DNA of 64,000 nt from Hypericum androsaemum (GCA_963995505.1 OZ023186.1:2852001-2916000), one strand, 5' to 3'; positions 35,233 to 46,016 are shown, counted from the first letter of the stretch. Notes: generated from the letters alone by a model not told the origin. Made by a program: numbers and translations.

Positions 35233-35660
35233 TGAAAAGAAGTGAAGAACTCGAAAATAGCTTTAATGGAAGCTCAAAGGTAGCTCACGAAAGCGGGAAG
35301 AAGATAGAGAGGACGAGAAACGGTTATTGGTGGGAGAGAAACATTTTCCCAATTTTCATTATTTTTCTTCTCTGTACAACCACTCCTATTTATATTCTAA
35401 AGAGTACAGCTAATACTACTAACGCCACGTCAACATATGCAACGCGTGTGGGGCCACAATTTTACTTAAACGAAACGCCCCGTTTAACTAAGTCGAGACG
35501 ACGTCGTTGGCACAACGTTGATTAAGCACCTCATCAATCACACCAAACAACAGGTCGTCCATATCAACTTCATCATGTTCGTCTTCAGCTTCCTTGAGCT
35601 TGATCTCGTCAAGCGTTCAACCCTGAAGATGATCATTCATAAAAGCTGCAGCAGCCAATA
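35233..35660 (-). repeat. 5' LTR of the Copia element
   Basis: 428 bp, from GCAGCAGCCAATA at its right edge to TGAAAAGAAG at its left edge on the plus strand. It is followed by the target duplication GAGTC. Confidence 0.95.
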
Positions 35661-35700
35661 GAGTCTCTTCCAATCGCCGATTTTGGCCGGGTTCCTCCTC

Positions 35701-35731
<31 letters not shown>

Positions 35732-36191
35732 AACTTCCAGACCAAGGAGAAGGGACTCCTCGACTTCATCCTGGGAAGAAGAAGAATGGCAGCGATGGCA
35801 GGTTTGGGTGGCAGGTTCGAACCTGAGCTTTTATTTGACGGATGTTGAATTAGAATTAGGGTTCTTGATGTTATGTTCTTAGTTGTTTAATTTGGTGTTC
35901 TTAATGTTATGTTCTTGATTTTTTAATTTAGTACTTTTTAATTTTTAATTGGGGTATTCTTAAGTATATTTATGGTGTTCTTGATGTTATAAGGTTGAAG
36001 AAAATATATTTTTTACTGGGAGTAATTTGGTCATTACAATAAAATTTTGCGAGAGCTGTTTTTTAGTTTCGGAGTCAAAGACCTAAGAGTTCTATTTTAC
36101 GAAATTTAAAGAACAAAAAGAGGAGTTTCGAAAATAAAATGACCCTATTAATAATTTCGTCAAATCCCAAAAATCTGAGAGCAATTTTTCC

Positions 36192-36884
36192 TAAATTAAG
36201 TCTTCATCAATTCATCTCCGCTTAGTTAGTCTAAATGTTTTCTCGCAATCAACTTTAAATTAATTAATCACCGTGGTGTAATCGGCTACAGCTGATACCT
36301 TTCTCCATGTACACGAATGTCAAAAAGTCCCATCTTTTTCTAGCCGTTTGCGTTGATTTTTTTAATTCAAAAAATATTGTAATCAGATTTTACGTGCTGT
36401 ATGTGATACGACTCTTAAAAAAAAGGTTCAATTTTTTTGGGCACAGAGATGAGCTTACATGCTGATGCTACATCACCTAATCTGTGAGATACACAAGGAA
36501 AACACCAAATATTACAAGATACTCTCTCCTTGTCTTCAAGCATAGTTTTTTTTTGGTGAATTCTCTTCAAGCATAGTTAAAAATGTATGCCGGAGCCTAC
36601 AGTTGTTTTCAACAAATCAAAAGTATCCTAGCTATTGCTAATCTGCCGTTCTTAGAGGGTAATTACTTTGTACTTGTCTTGATGTCTAGATGTCGTGAAT
36701 ATTGTAGGTTTATTTGTAAGTGCAAAAATCTTACATGTACGTCACTAGTACTATTGGTCTGCCTTGTAAATATAGATGTTTTATTGTTATCAATAAAGAT
36801 TTTACTTGTAAAAAAAATTATATACATAATATTTTAAGATTTGGAATTGGATACGAAGAGTACAATAATATCATCTACGTTTTC
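36192..36884. other. Intergenic, nothing recognised
   Basis: AT-rich spacer between the nested element and the following solo LTR. No gene is seen. Confidence 0.45.
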
Positions 36885-37499
36885 GTATGTGTTGAGGGAC
36901 AAAAATAATCTCGACATTGTCAACATATTTTGAGGTACCCGGAAAGTGACCGGGTGGCTGTTGACCGATGTGGTCTCAAAGTGACCGGTAGGCGGTGTTT
37001 TCTCAAAGTGATCACTTCCAGTTTTGAGTTGGAAAGAGATTGTCAATGGTCTCCCCTCCATCGAGTCTGATGACGGTCTTACTTGGTCGAAACCGGTGAC
37101 GATAGACCACTTTGTTGTGTTGTCCTTGGTTTACTTCGGCTTGTCCTTGGATGATAACGTCCTTCCGTGGTAAATTGGCCGTTACTTTGGACTCCTAAGT
37201 TGGAATAAGGAGATTCTTGCAGCTATGAAAAGACGAGATCTGTATCTACAAAATTTTTTAAGAGCCTTGTCTAATTCAGATCAGAAGCAAGTCTAAACAA
37301 AGCGCCAAGTCCCGGTGTTAGCTTGCTCGATGAGTTCTAATAGACTTTGGTAGATCGGTGGTAAGTTTTGACTCGGACATCGGATTGAGCTGATTTCTTC
37401 GGCTATGGGAAGATAAGATAAATGGCTACAACTTTGTAGTTTATGACTTCTTTAGATTCAAAGCGGAACAAGACCAGAATTCTATGGAAAGGCAAAACC

Positions 37500-37825
37500 C
37501 GCTTTGGGTGTAAAAGTGGACGCTTTGGCCTTCAAGGCGGGAGGTCGGAAGGCGCTTTGACCTACAAGGCTAGAGCCCGGATGGTCACTTTGACCTATAA
37601 GGCTGGAGCCCGGATGGTCGCTTTAACTTTCGAGGTGGGAGCCCAGAGGGTGCTTTGACCTTTGAAGTGAGATGTCCGGGTTCAAACCATAGCTCGTGAA
37701 GTGGGATGTCCGGATGGACGCCTCGACCCGTGAAGTCGATATGCCCAAGTTGAGCACTTCGACCGTGAGGTCAATATGTCCGGGTTGGGCTCTTTGGCCC
37801 ATAAGGTCAATATGTCCGGGCATTG
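37500..37825 (+). repeat. Degenerate tandem repeats (about 30-40 bp unit) in the solo LTR
   Basis: Repeated units of the form GCTTTGACCTACAAGGCT...GAGCCCGGATGGTC and, further on, GAGGTCAATATGTCCGGG occur about eight times with drift. Small plus and minus open frames here follow the repeat and are not genes. Confidence 0.75.
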
Positions 37826-37994
37826 TTGAAGTTTAAAAATAGCATTTCAGATTTTTGGGAAGACGGTCATGTCCGCGTTCGAAGAGCAAGTGAGATTCGG
37901 GTTTGTAGTTCTGTACATTTGGGTTTGACAACGTCCTCCACCCTGGGCTTCGATTTGGGCCCGATGTGTTTCGCCTCCTGCTACGTGCTTATAG

Positions 37995-38100
37995 GAGGGA
38001 GGCCGAAGGCAGGAGGCCACAAAGGCGAGAGGCCAAAGGCGAGAGGCCGAAAGCAGGAGGCTACAAAGGCGAGAGGCTACGAAAGCGAGAGGCCCATTTG
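37995..38100 (+). repeat. GGAGGC / GCGAGAGGC short tandem repeat in the solo LTR
   Basis: Words such as AAAGGCGAGAGGC and GAAGGCAGGAGGC repeat about eight times in 105 bp. It is separate in sequence from the repeat block before it. Confidence 0.75.
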
Positions 38101-38829
38101 ACCTTCGTAGGTGGGAAGCGAGGCTTCCATTTTTGGCCTCTAGGCAGGAAGATGATACCGCCATGAAGGTCAAAGCAAGAGGAAAGAGCAGTTGGGTTAG
38201 AACTCACTCGGAAGCGGAAAGCAATCGACGCAGGTGAAAGTTCCTGTTATGGGCCTCAAAGTGCGAAGCAGGTCCACTTTGGTTATGAAGGCATCATCTT
38301 GGGCCTGTTTTGAGTTAGTTTTTGGGCTTAAAGGCAGAAAGTTGTTTGGGTGATGACGGGCTTAAAACGAGATCTTACATAGAAGGTTCGTGAAGGTTGA
38401 GACGACTTATATTTTTCTAAGTTGAGCCGGAATTCCCGAGATTCGGGCAAGACTTGGTAGGCTCTTCTTTAAGCCGTGGTTGCTTGGTCGTCACAGTTTG
38501 AAACTTCCTATTCAAAGACGGGATCTACTCATTTGAGGAAGACGACTTATATTTTCTTTTTCTAAGCCGGGATGATTTGAAAATAATATATTCACTCAGG
38601 ACGAGATTTCTTGCCCGGGAAGGATGGAGCTAGGTCAAGACATGCTATATAAAGGGAGCTCGGGCGATAGAGAAGGACATCACCAACACAACAACATAAA
38701 TCTTTATCTTACTTGTCGCTTTATCTTTTAGCCTAACATAGCCATAGCCTAGCATAACTTTAGACCGACCTTGGGGTGACCACTCCGGACCGTCCTAGGT
38801 TATTTGTTCACTTATCCCGCAACAGTATG

Positions 38830-39480
38830 ATAGCATACTGACAAAATCAAAGCCGAGGGGACAAGTCAAAAAAGAAACTTAGATTGAGATTAGAGATAAT
38901 CTAGTTCGAATTGATAATTTGTACTACCTCAATGTGACACTTCATTGCTAGTTTATATTCCTTCCCTGATTGAGAAATAGAAGGGAATAATCCTAACCTA
39001 AAGGCTTAAACTCTGGACCCTAAAATTCACCGGGACCGGATTTGGTAATAGGCCATTCAGCCAGGTCCTGGATGACAGACTATTGGATATACACGAGGTG
39101 AACTATTGGATATACACTGAATAAACTATTAGATATACACTGGACAAACTATTGGATATACCGGGCGAACAATTTTATCCGACCTCTTTTATCTCGGGAC
39201 GGTCCCTGTCAAACCATTTGATCATAACTGAGTAGACCATCATAACTGGGTAACCATTATATCATAATTAGGCGAACCATTTTATCCTTCAAAATAGTCC
39301 CGGTACATTTTACACGTGCAGGACCAAATTCAACCTATAATCTACCTTAACAACTTAAATTTTTGCTGTTGGATTTAATTTTCTTTATTAACCAAAAAAT
39401 CTTACATCAAATGGTCTTAGTCCTAAGTCTAACCCACAAACAGAAACAAGGCTCAAGGAAGCCAATCACACAAAACAAAG
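38830..39480. other. Intergenic with a short tandem repeat
   Basis: At 39077-39164 an approximately 22-27-bp unit with core ACTATTGGATATACAC is repeated four times. A related CATAACTGGGTAACCAT series follows to about 39290. No gene is recognised. Confidence 0.55.
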
Positions 39481-39633
39481 TCCCCAAACTACATCTCCAA
39501 AATTGATTGGGAACCCCCAAACCCCGACCACGCCGGCTGCCACCACTAACACTAATCCTCGTCGTACTGGGCAAACCGCGCCACCAGTAGGAATCCAGAA
39601 AACCCTACACCCCATTCGGTCGAGCGGGGAACC

Positions 39634-40125
39634 ATGCCGCCCATCGATCGACCGCCGGATCCCCATGACATCTCGGGTGACCAGAAGGAGGAGCCACCAA
39701 ATGCAAGTAATGTGAACACTCATAACCTCGAGACTTCCCCTATGGCCACTGATATGGATTTCATGTGCACGGGGGAGGTTTCGAAGTACTGGCTGATATG
39801 GAAATGGAGAACCAATGCAACGCCGAAGGCGACCGTGAGGAGGGACAGTCCCCAGGAACTTATCATGTACAATAAGCCCAGCCTTACGTGCTCTCCAACC
39901 ATTTTGGACATCCGAGAAATTATGAGTAGAGAGTGGGAGGTTACAATCAAGCATGTCTATCGTGAGGCAAACTCGTGTGCAGACTGGCTAGCTAACCATG
40001 GCTTCACCTTAGAGATAGGCATCCATCTGTTTTGTATGCCACCTAATGGCTTAGAAACGCTTCTTCTGCGGGATGTTAGTGACGTTTCCTTCTCGCGTTT
40101 GGTTGTAACAACTTCTTTTGATTAA
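39634..40125 (+). pseudogene. Internally deleted LINE relic (leader joined to RNase H end)
   Basis: The frame encodes 163 residues. The last 70 or so, including REWEVTIKHVYREANSCADWLA, NHGFTLEIG and PPNGLETLLLRD, match the C-terminal RNase H-like part of plant L1-type reverse transcriptase proteins. The N-terminal part is Pro/Asp-rich like the leader of LINE ORF1. Endonuclease and reverse transcriptase (normally about 1000 residues) are missing between them. No poly(A) tail or target duplication is evident. The minus-strand frame overlapping it is a shadow. Confidence 0.6.
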
Positions 40126-40128
40126 ATA

Positions 40129-40286
40129 AAAATCTATTTTAGTAGTCTATGGTATAGCCTAAAATCACTTTAGTACCATGTGGTAAAGAATCGACCAATC
40201 GAGTCATACTTATTCCAATTAACATCACTTTGGTCCACGAACAGCCGTCCGGACCCAACCCATCCAAACAACATCATTTTATGTAT
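40129..40286. repeat. Mutator-like terminal repeat (left mate of 58425-58557)
   Basis: The sequence from AATCTATTTTAGTAGTCTATGG to CCAATTAACATCACTTTGGTCCACG is inverted at 58425-58557. It adjoins the LINE relic on one side and a solo LTR on the other. A 17-base piece (AAGTGATGTTAATTGGA) recurs at about 41816-41832 in the opposite orientation and could be the worn inner part of the right repeat. Confidence 0.6.
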
Positions 40287-41561
40287 TGTTGGAGAATTGG
40301 TTTATTAACCAAGGAAGAGATGGCCCAATACAAGTGAGTTGGGCTTTGGCCTAAGTATTTAATTAGAGAGAGAATCCTAATTAAATATAATAACTAAGTA
40401 ATTAGTAGGTAACTTTGAGCTAATTTAATTAGAGGTCACACCAATTGATTTTGGGTGTTTGTGAGATCAATACGAAGCTCGTTGATAGAACTTCGTAACG
40501 ATATATAACACTTGCAAAAATCTAATTCTCGGGGTGAATGAAAATTGGCTTTAAAATGGTGTGGTTGTTATTCCAATAAGCACAATCCCACATTGGTTAG
40601 CGCACCATGTTGAGACAAGTTTATAAGGGATTAGAAGTCTAGCATGGGTAAACTGGTGAAGAAGGGAGAGGCTTCTCGCGCCGTCCGTCTGTCCGACCGA
40701 CTCGGCTCGGCTCAACATGCACGCACGCGCGCGCACCCCGTTCCGTCCCGGATCGGGCCAGGCCGGGTCAGGTCGGGCTCGGGTGCGGGTTGCGGGTTTG
40801 TGGAAATTATTCCAGGTTCCAGGACCTTATCTTTTTAGAGCTGGGCCGGACTTGTTGTAGCGATCCTAGGCCCAAAAAGTCCTCTGGGCTTCTTGGGCTT
40901 CCGTTTGGACAAGCCCACGATCTGGAACCTTCTTCTCCTTCCAGGTGGCTTTGAATTTAAATTTCGAATTTAAAATTCATGCCAATAAATGGGATAACAG
41001 TCAAATAAATATAGAATTTTTATGGGTCTTGTAACAGCCCATTTTTTGGGTAGGTTAATGGCCTTATTAAATCCAGATTTGAATGTTGGAGGTCCTAGGC
41101 TCCCTATAAAAGGAGCCCTCCTCCTTCATTCCAAATCACCCGAGCTCTTCATCTCTTCAGAGCTCTCTACTTCTCCCTCCTTCGCATAGCATTTCTCTCT
41201 TTCGTTGTGTCGGAGTTCTAATGCTACGAAAGGTTCGAAAGGTGTGCTATAGTGCTTCCTATAGTACTCGTGATTGGGCGTTGTACCTTGGGAGCTCTAT
41301 TACCCACGGAGGCCTGAAGCATATAGGCGGGTAATAAGAGTTTAAGGGCACACGGTTAAACTGTGGCCTCGTCCAAGATTCAATCCGAAGTTTTAACTTG
41401 AAGACGAAGGTGTTACACACATACCCAAAGTGTGATCGTGAGTACCCTCTAAACCTTCTCTTTTATATTACTTGCAGTTTACATACGATTATATGCTTCA
41501 TAGTTTACTGATATTAGACCAATAATGACGTGGCATGCCATGTCGAATTTTCTTTGATACA
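40287..41561 (+). mobile_element. Solo LTR (1275 bp)
   Basis: It starts TGTTGGAGAATTGG, ends TTTGATACA and is flanked by TGTAT (40282-40286 and 41562-41566). CCTATAAAAGGAGCC at about 41103 is a promoter-like TATA box with a CT-rich transcript start region after it, typical of an LTR. No internal coding region or second LTR is present. The small frames at 40551-40838 come from the GC-rich part. Confidence 0.75.
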
Positions 41562-41566
41562 TGTAT

Positions 41567-42222
41567 ACGTGAGGTGGAAAGAAGATAAATATTAAAACAA
41601 TCACAAATTTATTTATAATAGTTCAAAAAACAATTTTTTACCACCATCTTCCCGAACCTCTTCCTCGTCTCCTCCTCCTCTCCTCCTCCTCCTCCTATCT
41701 CCCTCATCGCCCCTCCTCCTCCTCCTACGAGCTCCAAAGCACCGGCGACGCCCTGGAGAGAGGCGGTGAGCACACAACAGAGGGCTGCAAAGGGGTTGGA
41801 GGCACGCCCCTCGCCGAAGTGATGTTAATTGGATCTGCCACGTCGTCCGTTTCGATCCGAGCGCTGACCGGCGAGACGAACCGCTTCACAGTCTTGATTG
41901 ATACAGAACACATATTAAATCAGTCAAACAAAACACATATTAGCAATAACTAGAAATCTCAAATCTTTATGCCTCCAATTGATACAAATTTAAATTCACT
42001 TTCGTGTTACCACCAATGATCTTGAAAAATTATTCTTAATTTGAACTACAATAATTATTTCCTTGAGTCCCGAAACTCAAATTCAAAAATCATGATTTGA
42101 CTATAATAATACATTGTTAATATTTTTTTGCGGGAATATATTGTTATTTATTCTGCATACTTGATGTTAAATATAGACAAATTTGATAACAATAGTGTGT
42201 TTCTTAAGACGATAAAAAAAAA
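41567..42222. other. Intergenic with a CCT-rich block
   Basis: Positions 41650-41730 are (CCT)n-rich and 41740-41890 are GC-rich. This could be the interior of the Mutator-like element whose left repeat is at 40129. No protein family is recognised. Confidence 0.4.
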
Positions 42223-43150
42223 GAGAAAAGTCCACATTAGTATTCTATAGTTTGCGTATTTTTCACATATGAGTTTGTGGTTTAAAATTTTTCACAAAAA
42301 TTCTTGTAGTTTCACGAACTCATCAATTAAAGACTCCGAACCAAGTCAACATCCTTGGCACTTGCAACCTCAGAACGACGCCATTTTTCGGTATGTGTGG
42401 CACGCCACGTAGGATTAAATTTTAAACTTTCAAAACAATCCCAAATAGTTTACATTTTTCAAAAAGAAATCCTTCGTCTTCACCTCCATCTCCCTCCTCC
42501 CCTTGTCTCTCCTCTTCATCTCTTCCTCCATCTACTACAATCCAAAGTAAGCTTACAATTTACTCTCTGTTCATCTAAGAGGAAAATCAGCCACAAGAAA
42601 GATCAACAAAATAGCCAATAATTGTAATTCGTCCCAATGGCAACATTGTACTAATAACTGCTAGAATTAAATCCCCACAAATAAACTAAAACAACTCAAA
42701 TTAAACTTTCCCAAAAAAGCACATCTGTTCCAATTCCTTTCCCAAACCCTAAATTCAACATGTTCTATTTCAAGAATAGAGGAAGACCCATTTTAGTGTC
42801 TGGACAACGAACAAGGAGTATTAGTAGCAGTAAGTTCAACGTCCTCTCTGTCGTCCCGGTAACTGGTACCATCTCGATCGCCGGAAGCTCCTGGAGTTCA
42901 CGACCTTGAGCTCCAACACCAAAAGTAGTGTTAAAAAAAAACACCAAAAGTCCCCATCTCCGGCCCTACCGACGAGGAGGCCCATCCCGATAGCGACACC
43001 AGCGGCGGCGGGGTATTGCAGCTTCGACCTATTTTTCTGATCATCACCGGCGGCGGGGTATTGCAACTTCGACCTTTGTGATGAGTTTTAAACCACAAAT
43101 CCATATATAATAAATACGTAAACCACAAAGTACTAATGTAGATTTTTTCC
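42223..43150. mobile_element. Non-autonomous Mutator-like element (MULE-F)
   Basis: The ends GAGAAAAGTCCACATTAGTA and its inverted mate GGAAAAAATCTACATTAGTA share further blocks (GTTTGCGTATTT, GTGGTTTAAAA), giving inverted repeats of about 70 bp on the right. Both flanks are A-rich, compatible with a 9-bp duplication. The interior is GC-rich and includes a GCGGCGGGGTATTGCA(A/G)CTTC word twice (about 43004 and 43051). The right end is about 450 bp upstream of the FLA4 ATG. Confidence 0.65.
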
Positions 43151-43597
43151 AATAAAAAATTAACCGGAAACGGGTGTCCACTCTCACACACACCGCAAGT
43201 GGATAAAGAATAATCCCACAATCCGATTATCACGTCTTTTGTCCTAAAACATCACGAAAGAAAGAATAACTAAATTAACTTTTTAACTGTTTTGACATAT
43301 ACAAATATATGATTTTAAACGTATAAAAAAAATTCAATGTAATTTTATAAAATAATAAAAAATGAAAATTTAGAAACAAACAATATTATATATTTATTAA
43401 AAGAATTATAACATTTAAGAATATATAATCAATTTAAATTTAAAATTAAATTAATTGATTATATTAACCAGTATAATAAATGTAGTATTAGCTGCAGCGA
43501 GTGAGTTAACGAGTGAGAGCTGCATCACTCTCTCCCCTCCTACTACCACCACCGCCCAAAACCCCCACACGCTCACTCCTTCGAGTGAGAGAAACTA
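43151..43597 (+). promoter_or_regulatory. FLA4 upstream region
   Basis: AT-rich DNA up to about 43490 and then a C-rich leader. A TATA-like TATAATAAAT at 43472 lies about 125 bp before the ATG. I see no other feature. Confidence 0.4.
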
Positions 43598-44869
43598 ATG
43601 GCTCCCCTAACCCCAAGATCTCCCCCGCATTCCCAAATTGCCCCTACAACCCCACCCAAATTCCTCCTCCTGCCCCTCCTCATCCTTTTCTTCCTCCCCC
43701 AATCCCAATCCGTCAACCTAACCGCCCTCCTCGCCCCCTACCCGGACCTCTCCGCCTTCTCGTCCCTCATCGCCACCGCCGCGCCGGACCTCATCTCTGA
43801 CCTCGCCGACCGATCATCCCTCACCCTCCTCGCCGTTCCGAATCGATACCTCGTCCCCTCCGAGGAGTTCACGCGCCGCCTTACCCCCTCCGCCCTCGCC
43901 GATCTCCTCCGCTACCACGTCCTCCTCGAATGCCTCTCCTGGCCGTCGCTCCTCCGCCTCCCCCCGTCCGGCGCCCTCGTCACCACCCTCCTCCAGACCA
44001 CCGGTCGCGCCCCCTCCAACTCCGGCGCCGTCAACCTCACGTGCGACCCCATCTCCGGCGCCGTCTCCGCCATCTCCGGGAACTCTAACGCCACCGTGCT
44101 CTCCCTCGTCGTGTCTTCGCCCTACAATTACACCGTCCTCGCGGTGAACGCGCTCCTCGTCCCCTCCGGGCTCAGCCTCATGGCCTCCGACGCCGGCGGC
44201 CCCCCGCCGGCTGGGATCAACATCACCAGCGCCCTCGCCGGGGGCCACGACTTCAACATCGCGATGTCGATGCTCGCGGGGTCCGGCGTCGTGGAGGAGT
44301 TCGAGGCCGACGAGACCGGCGCCGGGATCACGCTCTTCGTCCCCACCGACAAGGCCTTTAGGGATCTGCCCCCATCGGCTAGCTTCCAGTCTTTACCAGC
44401 CGACAGAAAAGCTGTCGTCCTTAAATTCCACGTGCTCCACGCCTACTACCCCCTAGGAACCCTAGAGAGGATCACCAACCCGGTGGAGCCCACATTGGCG
44501 ACCGAGGACATGGGCGCGGGTCGCTTCACGCTCAACATCTCCCGGGTCAACGGATCCGTCTGCGTTGACTCCGGCATTGTCCAGGCCTCCATCACGCAGA
44601 CCGTCTTCGACCAGAACCCTGTCGCGATCTTCGGCGTCTCCAAGGTCCTTCTCCCCAAGGAGTACTTCGGCAAGGGTGGGGCTGCCACCGGCACGCCCGC
44701 CTCCCCTGACCCGAACAATGGCGGTAATGCAGAGGCCCCAGACCCTGCCCTGGAGGCCGCTCCAGTGGGGTCTCCCGGGTTCCTGGGGATGAAATCCGGA
44801 GCTGGGAGGGTGAGGAGGTTGGATATTGGTCTGTCTTGTTGTATAGGGCTGTACTTGGTGTTGATATGA
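43598..44869 (+). CDS. FLA4: Fasciclin-like arabinogalactan protein, FLA4/SOS5-like
   Basis: A single exon encodes 423 residues. A signal peptide with the hydrophobic core FLLLPLLILFFL lies in the first 38 residues. Two FAS1 domains follow (about 39-195 and 208-355). The second has ITLFVPTDKAF (about 243) and VVLKFHVLHAYYPLG (about 272), then NPVEPTLATEDMGAGRFTLN and VFGVSKVLLPKE, which are FLA4-specific. Several N-glycosylation sites (NLT, NYT, NIT, NIS) are visible. The C-terminal region is Pro/Ala-rich (TGTPASPDP, EAPDPALEAAP) and ends in a weakly hydrophobic tail compatible with a GPI signal. FLA4 acts at the plasma membrane and wall in root growth and salt tolerance. Size matches the Arabidopsis protein. 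GC-rich codons differ from the AT-rich flanks, as is usual for this family. Confidence 0.88.
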   Translation: MAPLTPRSPPHSQIAPTTPPKFLLLPLLILFFLPQSQSVNLTALLAPYPDLSAFSSLIATAAPDLISDLADRSSLTLLAVPNRYLVPSEEFTRRLTPSALADLLRYHVLLECLSWPSLLRLPPSGALVTTLLQTTGRAPSNSGAVNLTCDPISGAVSAISGNSNATVLSLVVSSPYNYTVLAVNALLVPSGLSLMASDAGGPPPAGINITSALAGGHDFNIAMSMLAGSGVVEEFEADETGAGITLFVPTDKAFRDLPPSASFQSLPADRKAVVLKFHVLHAYYPLGTLERITNPVEPTLATEDMGAGRFTLNISRVNGSVCVDSGIVQASITQTVFDQNPVAIFGVSKVLLPKEYFGKGGAATGTPASPDPNNGGNAEAPDPALEAAPVGSPGFLGMKSGAGRVRRLDIGLSCCIGLYLVLI

Positions 44870-46016
44870 GATGAGATTCCTTCATTTTACCCATTGTATG
44901 CTTCAATTTTGTGCTATTTTTGCCTCCCGTAATTAATGATTTCTTCGGTAAAAATTGTCACTCGAGTTGCTACTTGTTTCTGAATTCCGGATCGTGGGAA
45001 ACTTGCATTTTTGAGGATCGGATAGGATATAGACGATAATTGAGAGATCATGACAGCTCCAATGTTTCATTCCATGGTCCTTCAGTGTTTCTTCTTGCTC
45101 GCTGTTTCCTCTGTTCTTTCTCGTTGTAGTATGTTATTCAATCAACTGGAAGAAGGAACACATGCGGTTTCACGTTGACGAGAAAGCGAAATCAACAGAG
45201 TGATTCTCAGATTTTGGTCGGACGGAAGCTTCAAACATCTGCAACTGTAAGTCTTCTTGATTCGAAAAGCACAATGGATTAAAGTGTCTGATGAGTTGTA
45301 CTTGGTTCTTTTCGCATTCTATTTTACTCGTACATTTGTCTTCATTCTGTATTATGATATCTTGCAAATGAGAATTATAGCTAGGAAGGGCTTAGCGTCC
45401 CACAACTATGAATGCCATCAATGAGGTTGGTTTTAGAGATCTTGGTGTGCTGATATAGTTCGTCCTATGCTTTGTCACTGCCATATAATCCGCGCCCGAG
45501 GAGAGATTTGGATTGCTGCCCCTACTGTGTGATAATCTGTATCTTGATACTAGACTGGAAACTTCGCTCTCTCTGCTGATCCTTGCACGTTCCTTCTGAA
45601 ATCTTTCTGTTGCAGATTGAGATGAGAATGTGAATCGTTGCTGTGGGTTGATCTACATTTCTGCTTGTGAAGCACATGGAATCAGGTTGAGATTTCATTT
45701 CAATCCTTTCTGATCTTTGCCCCCATTTGATTGATATAGGTAGCACTTGTATCCGTTCTTATGACATAATAGTCGGTCTAGCAAATATCGAGATGCAATT
45801 TGACTGAATGTGTCGACACTGAGAAGAGACTATCAAATTTCATTTACTAGATGTTATTTATGAAAATACGAGTTGCAAACCATTTAACTTGGTACATATT
45901 CTTATAATATTCTACATATTAAAAAAGGCAGCTTTAAGACATCGACTATTCATTCAACTTGGCGCATCCGAGATAGAAGCTAGAGGTATAAACAGACGCA
46001 AGGTTGGCTAATTAAC
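44870..46016. other. FLA4 3' flank and sHSP1 3' flank
   Basis: No further gene is seen. From about 44940 (TTCTTCGGTAAAAATTGTCACT) the sequence is a diverged copy of 50526 onward, so the segmental duplication begins just after FLA4. Confidence 0.55.

Larger units (their letters stand above)
30211..35660 (-). mobile_element. Young, nearly intact Ty1/Copia retrotransposon
   Basis: The LTRs at 30211-30638 and 35233-35660 are both 428 bp and differ at only three positions by my reading. The element is flanked by GAGTC (30206-30210 and 35661-35665). The primer-binding site TGGTATCAGAGC (minus strand, 35221-35232) abuts the 5' LTR, and a GGGGGG purine tract (30639-30644) precedes the 3' LTR. In its own orientation the LTR begins TATTGG, not TGTTGG, and ends TTTTCA. 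Gag, protease, integrase, reverse transcriptase and RNase H lie in one frame with a single stop. The order identifies Copia. It sits inside MULE-E. Confidence 0.95.
29286..36191. mobile_element. Mutator-like element split by a Copia insertion (MULE-E)
   Basis: The block 29286 to about 29470 is inverted at about 36000-36191. Shared segments include TTTCGTAAAATAGAACTCT, TTTGACGAAAT and AATGACCAAATT, and the tips are GGAAAAATT. Removing the Copia at 30211-35660 leaves about 1.45 kb, the size range of the other elements here. The 9-bp target duplication is not clear (about 5/9). The interior is GC-rich with a (CT)n run at about 35699-35732 and a possible captured gene piece at 29700-30130. Confidence 0.7.
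36890..38824 (+). mobile_element. Solo LTR (1935 bp)
   Basis: It starts TGTTGAGGGAC, ends CCCGCAACA and is flanked by GTATG on both sides (36885-36889 and 38825-38829). CTATATAAAGGGAGC at 38645-38659 looks like the LTR promoter, about 180 bp before the end, which fixes the plus orientation. No primer site or coding region follows, so the internal part has been lost. The length, and two internal tandem-repeat zones, point to a large Gypsy-type LTR, but there is no coding sequence to prove the class. Confidence 0.82.

Noticed and set aside
37847..38173. Frames across the solo LTR repeat zone
   Set aside because: They follow the tandem repeat and differ in frame between units, with no protein family.
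43814..44248. Antisense frame across FLA4 (144 codons)
   Set aside because: GC-rich coding DNA leaves its antisense frames open. Gly/Glu/Arg composition and lack of homology mark it as a shadow.
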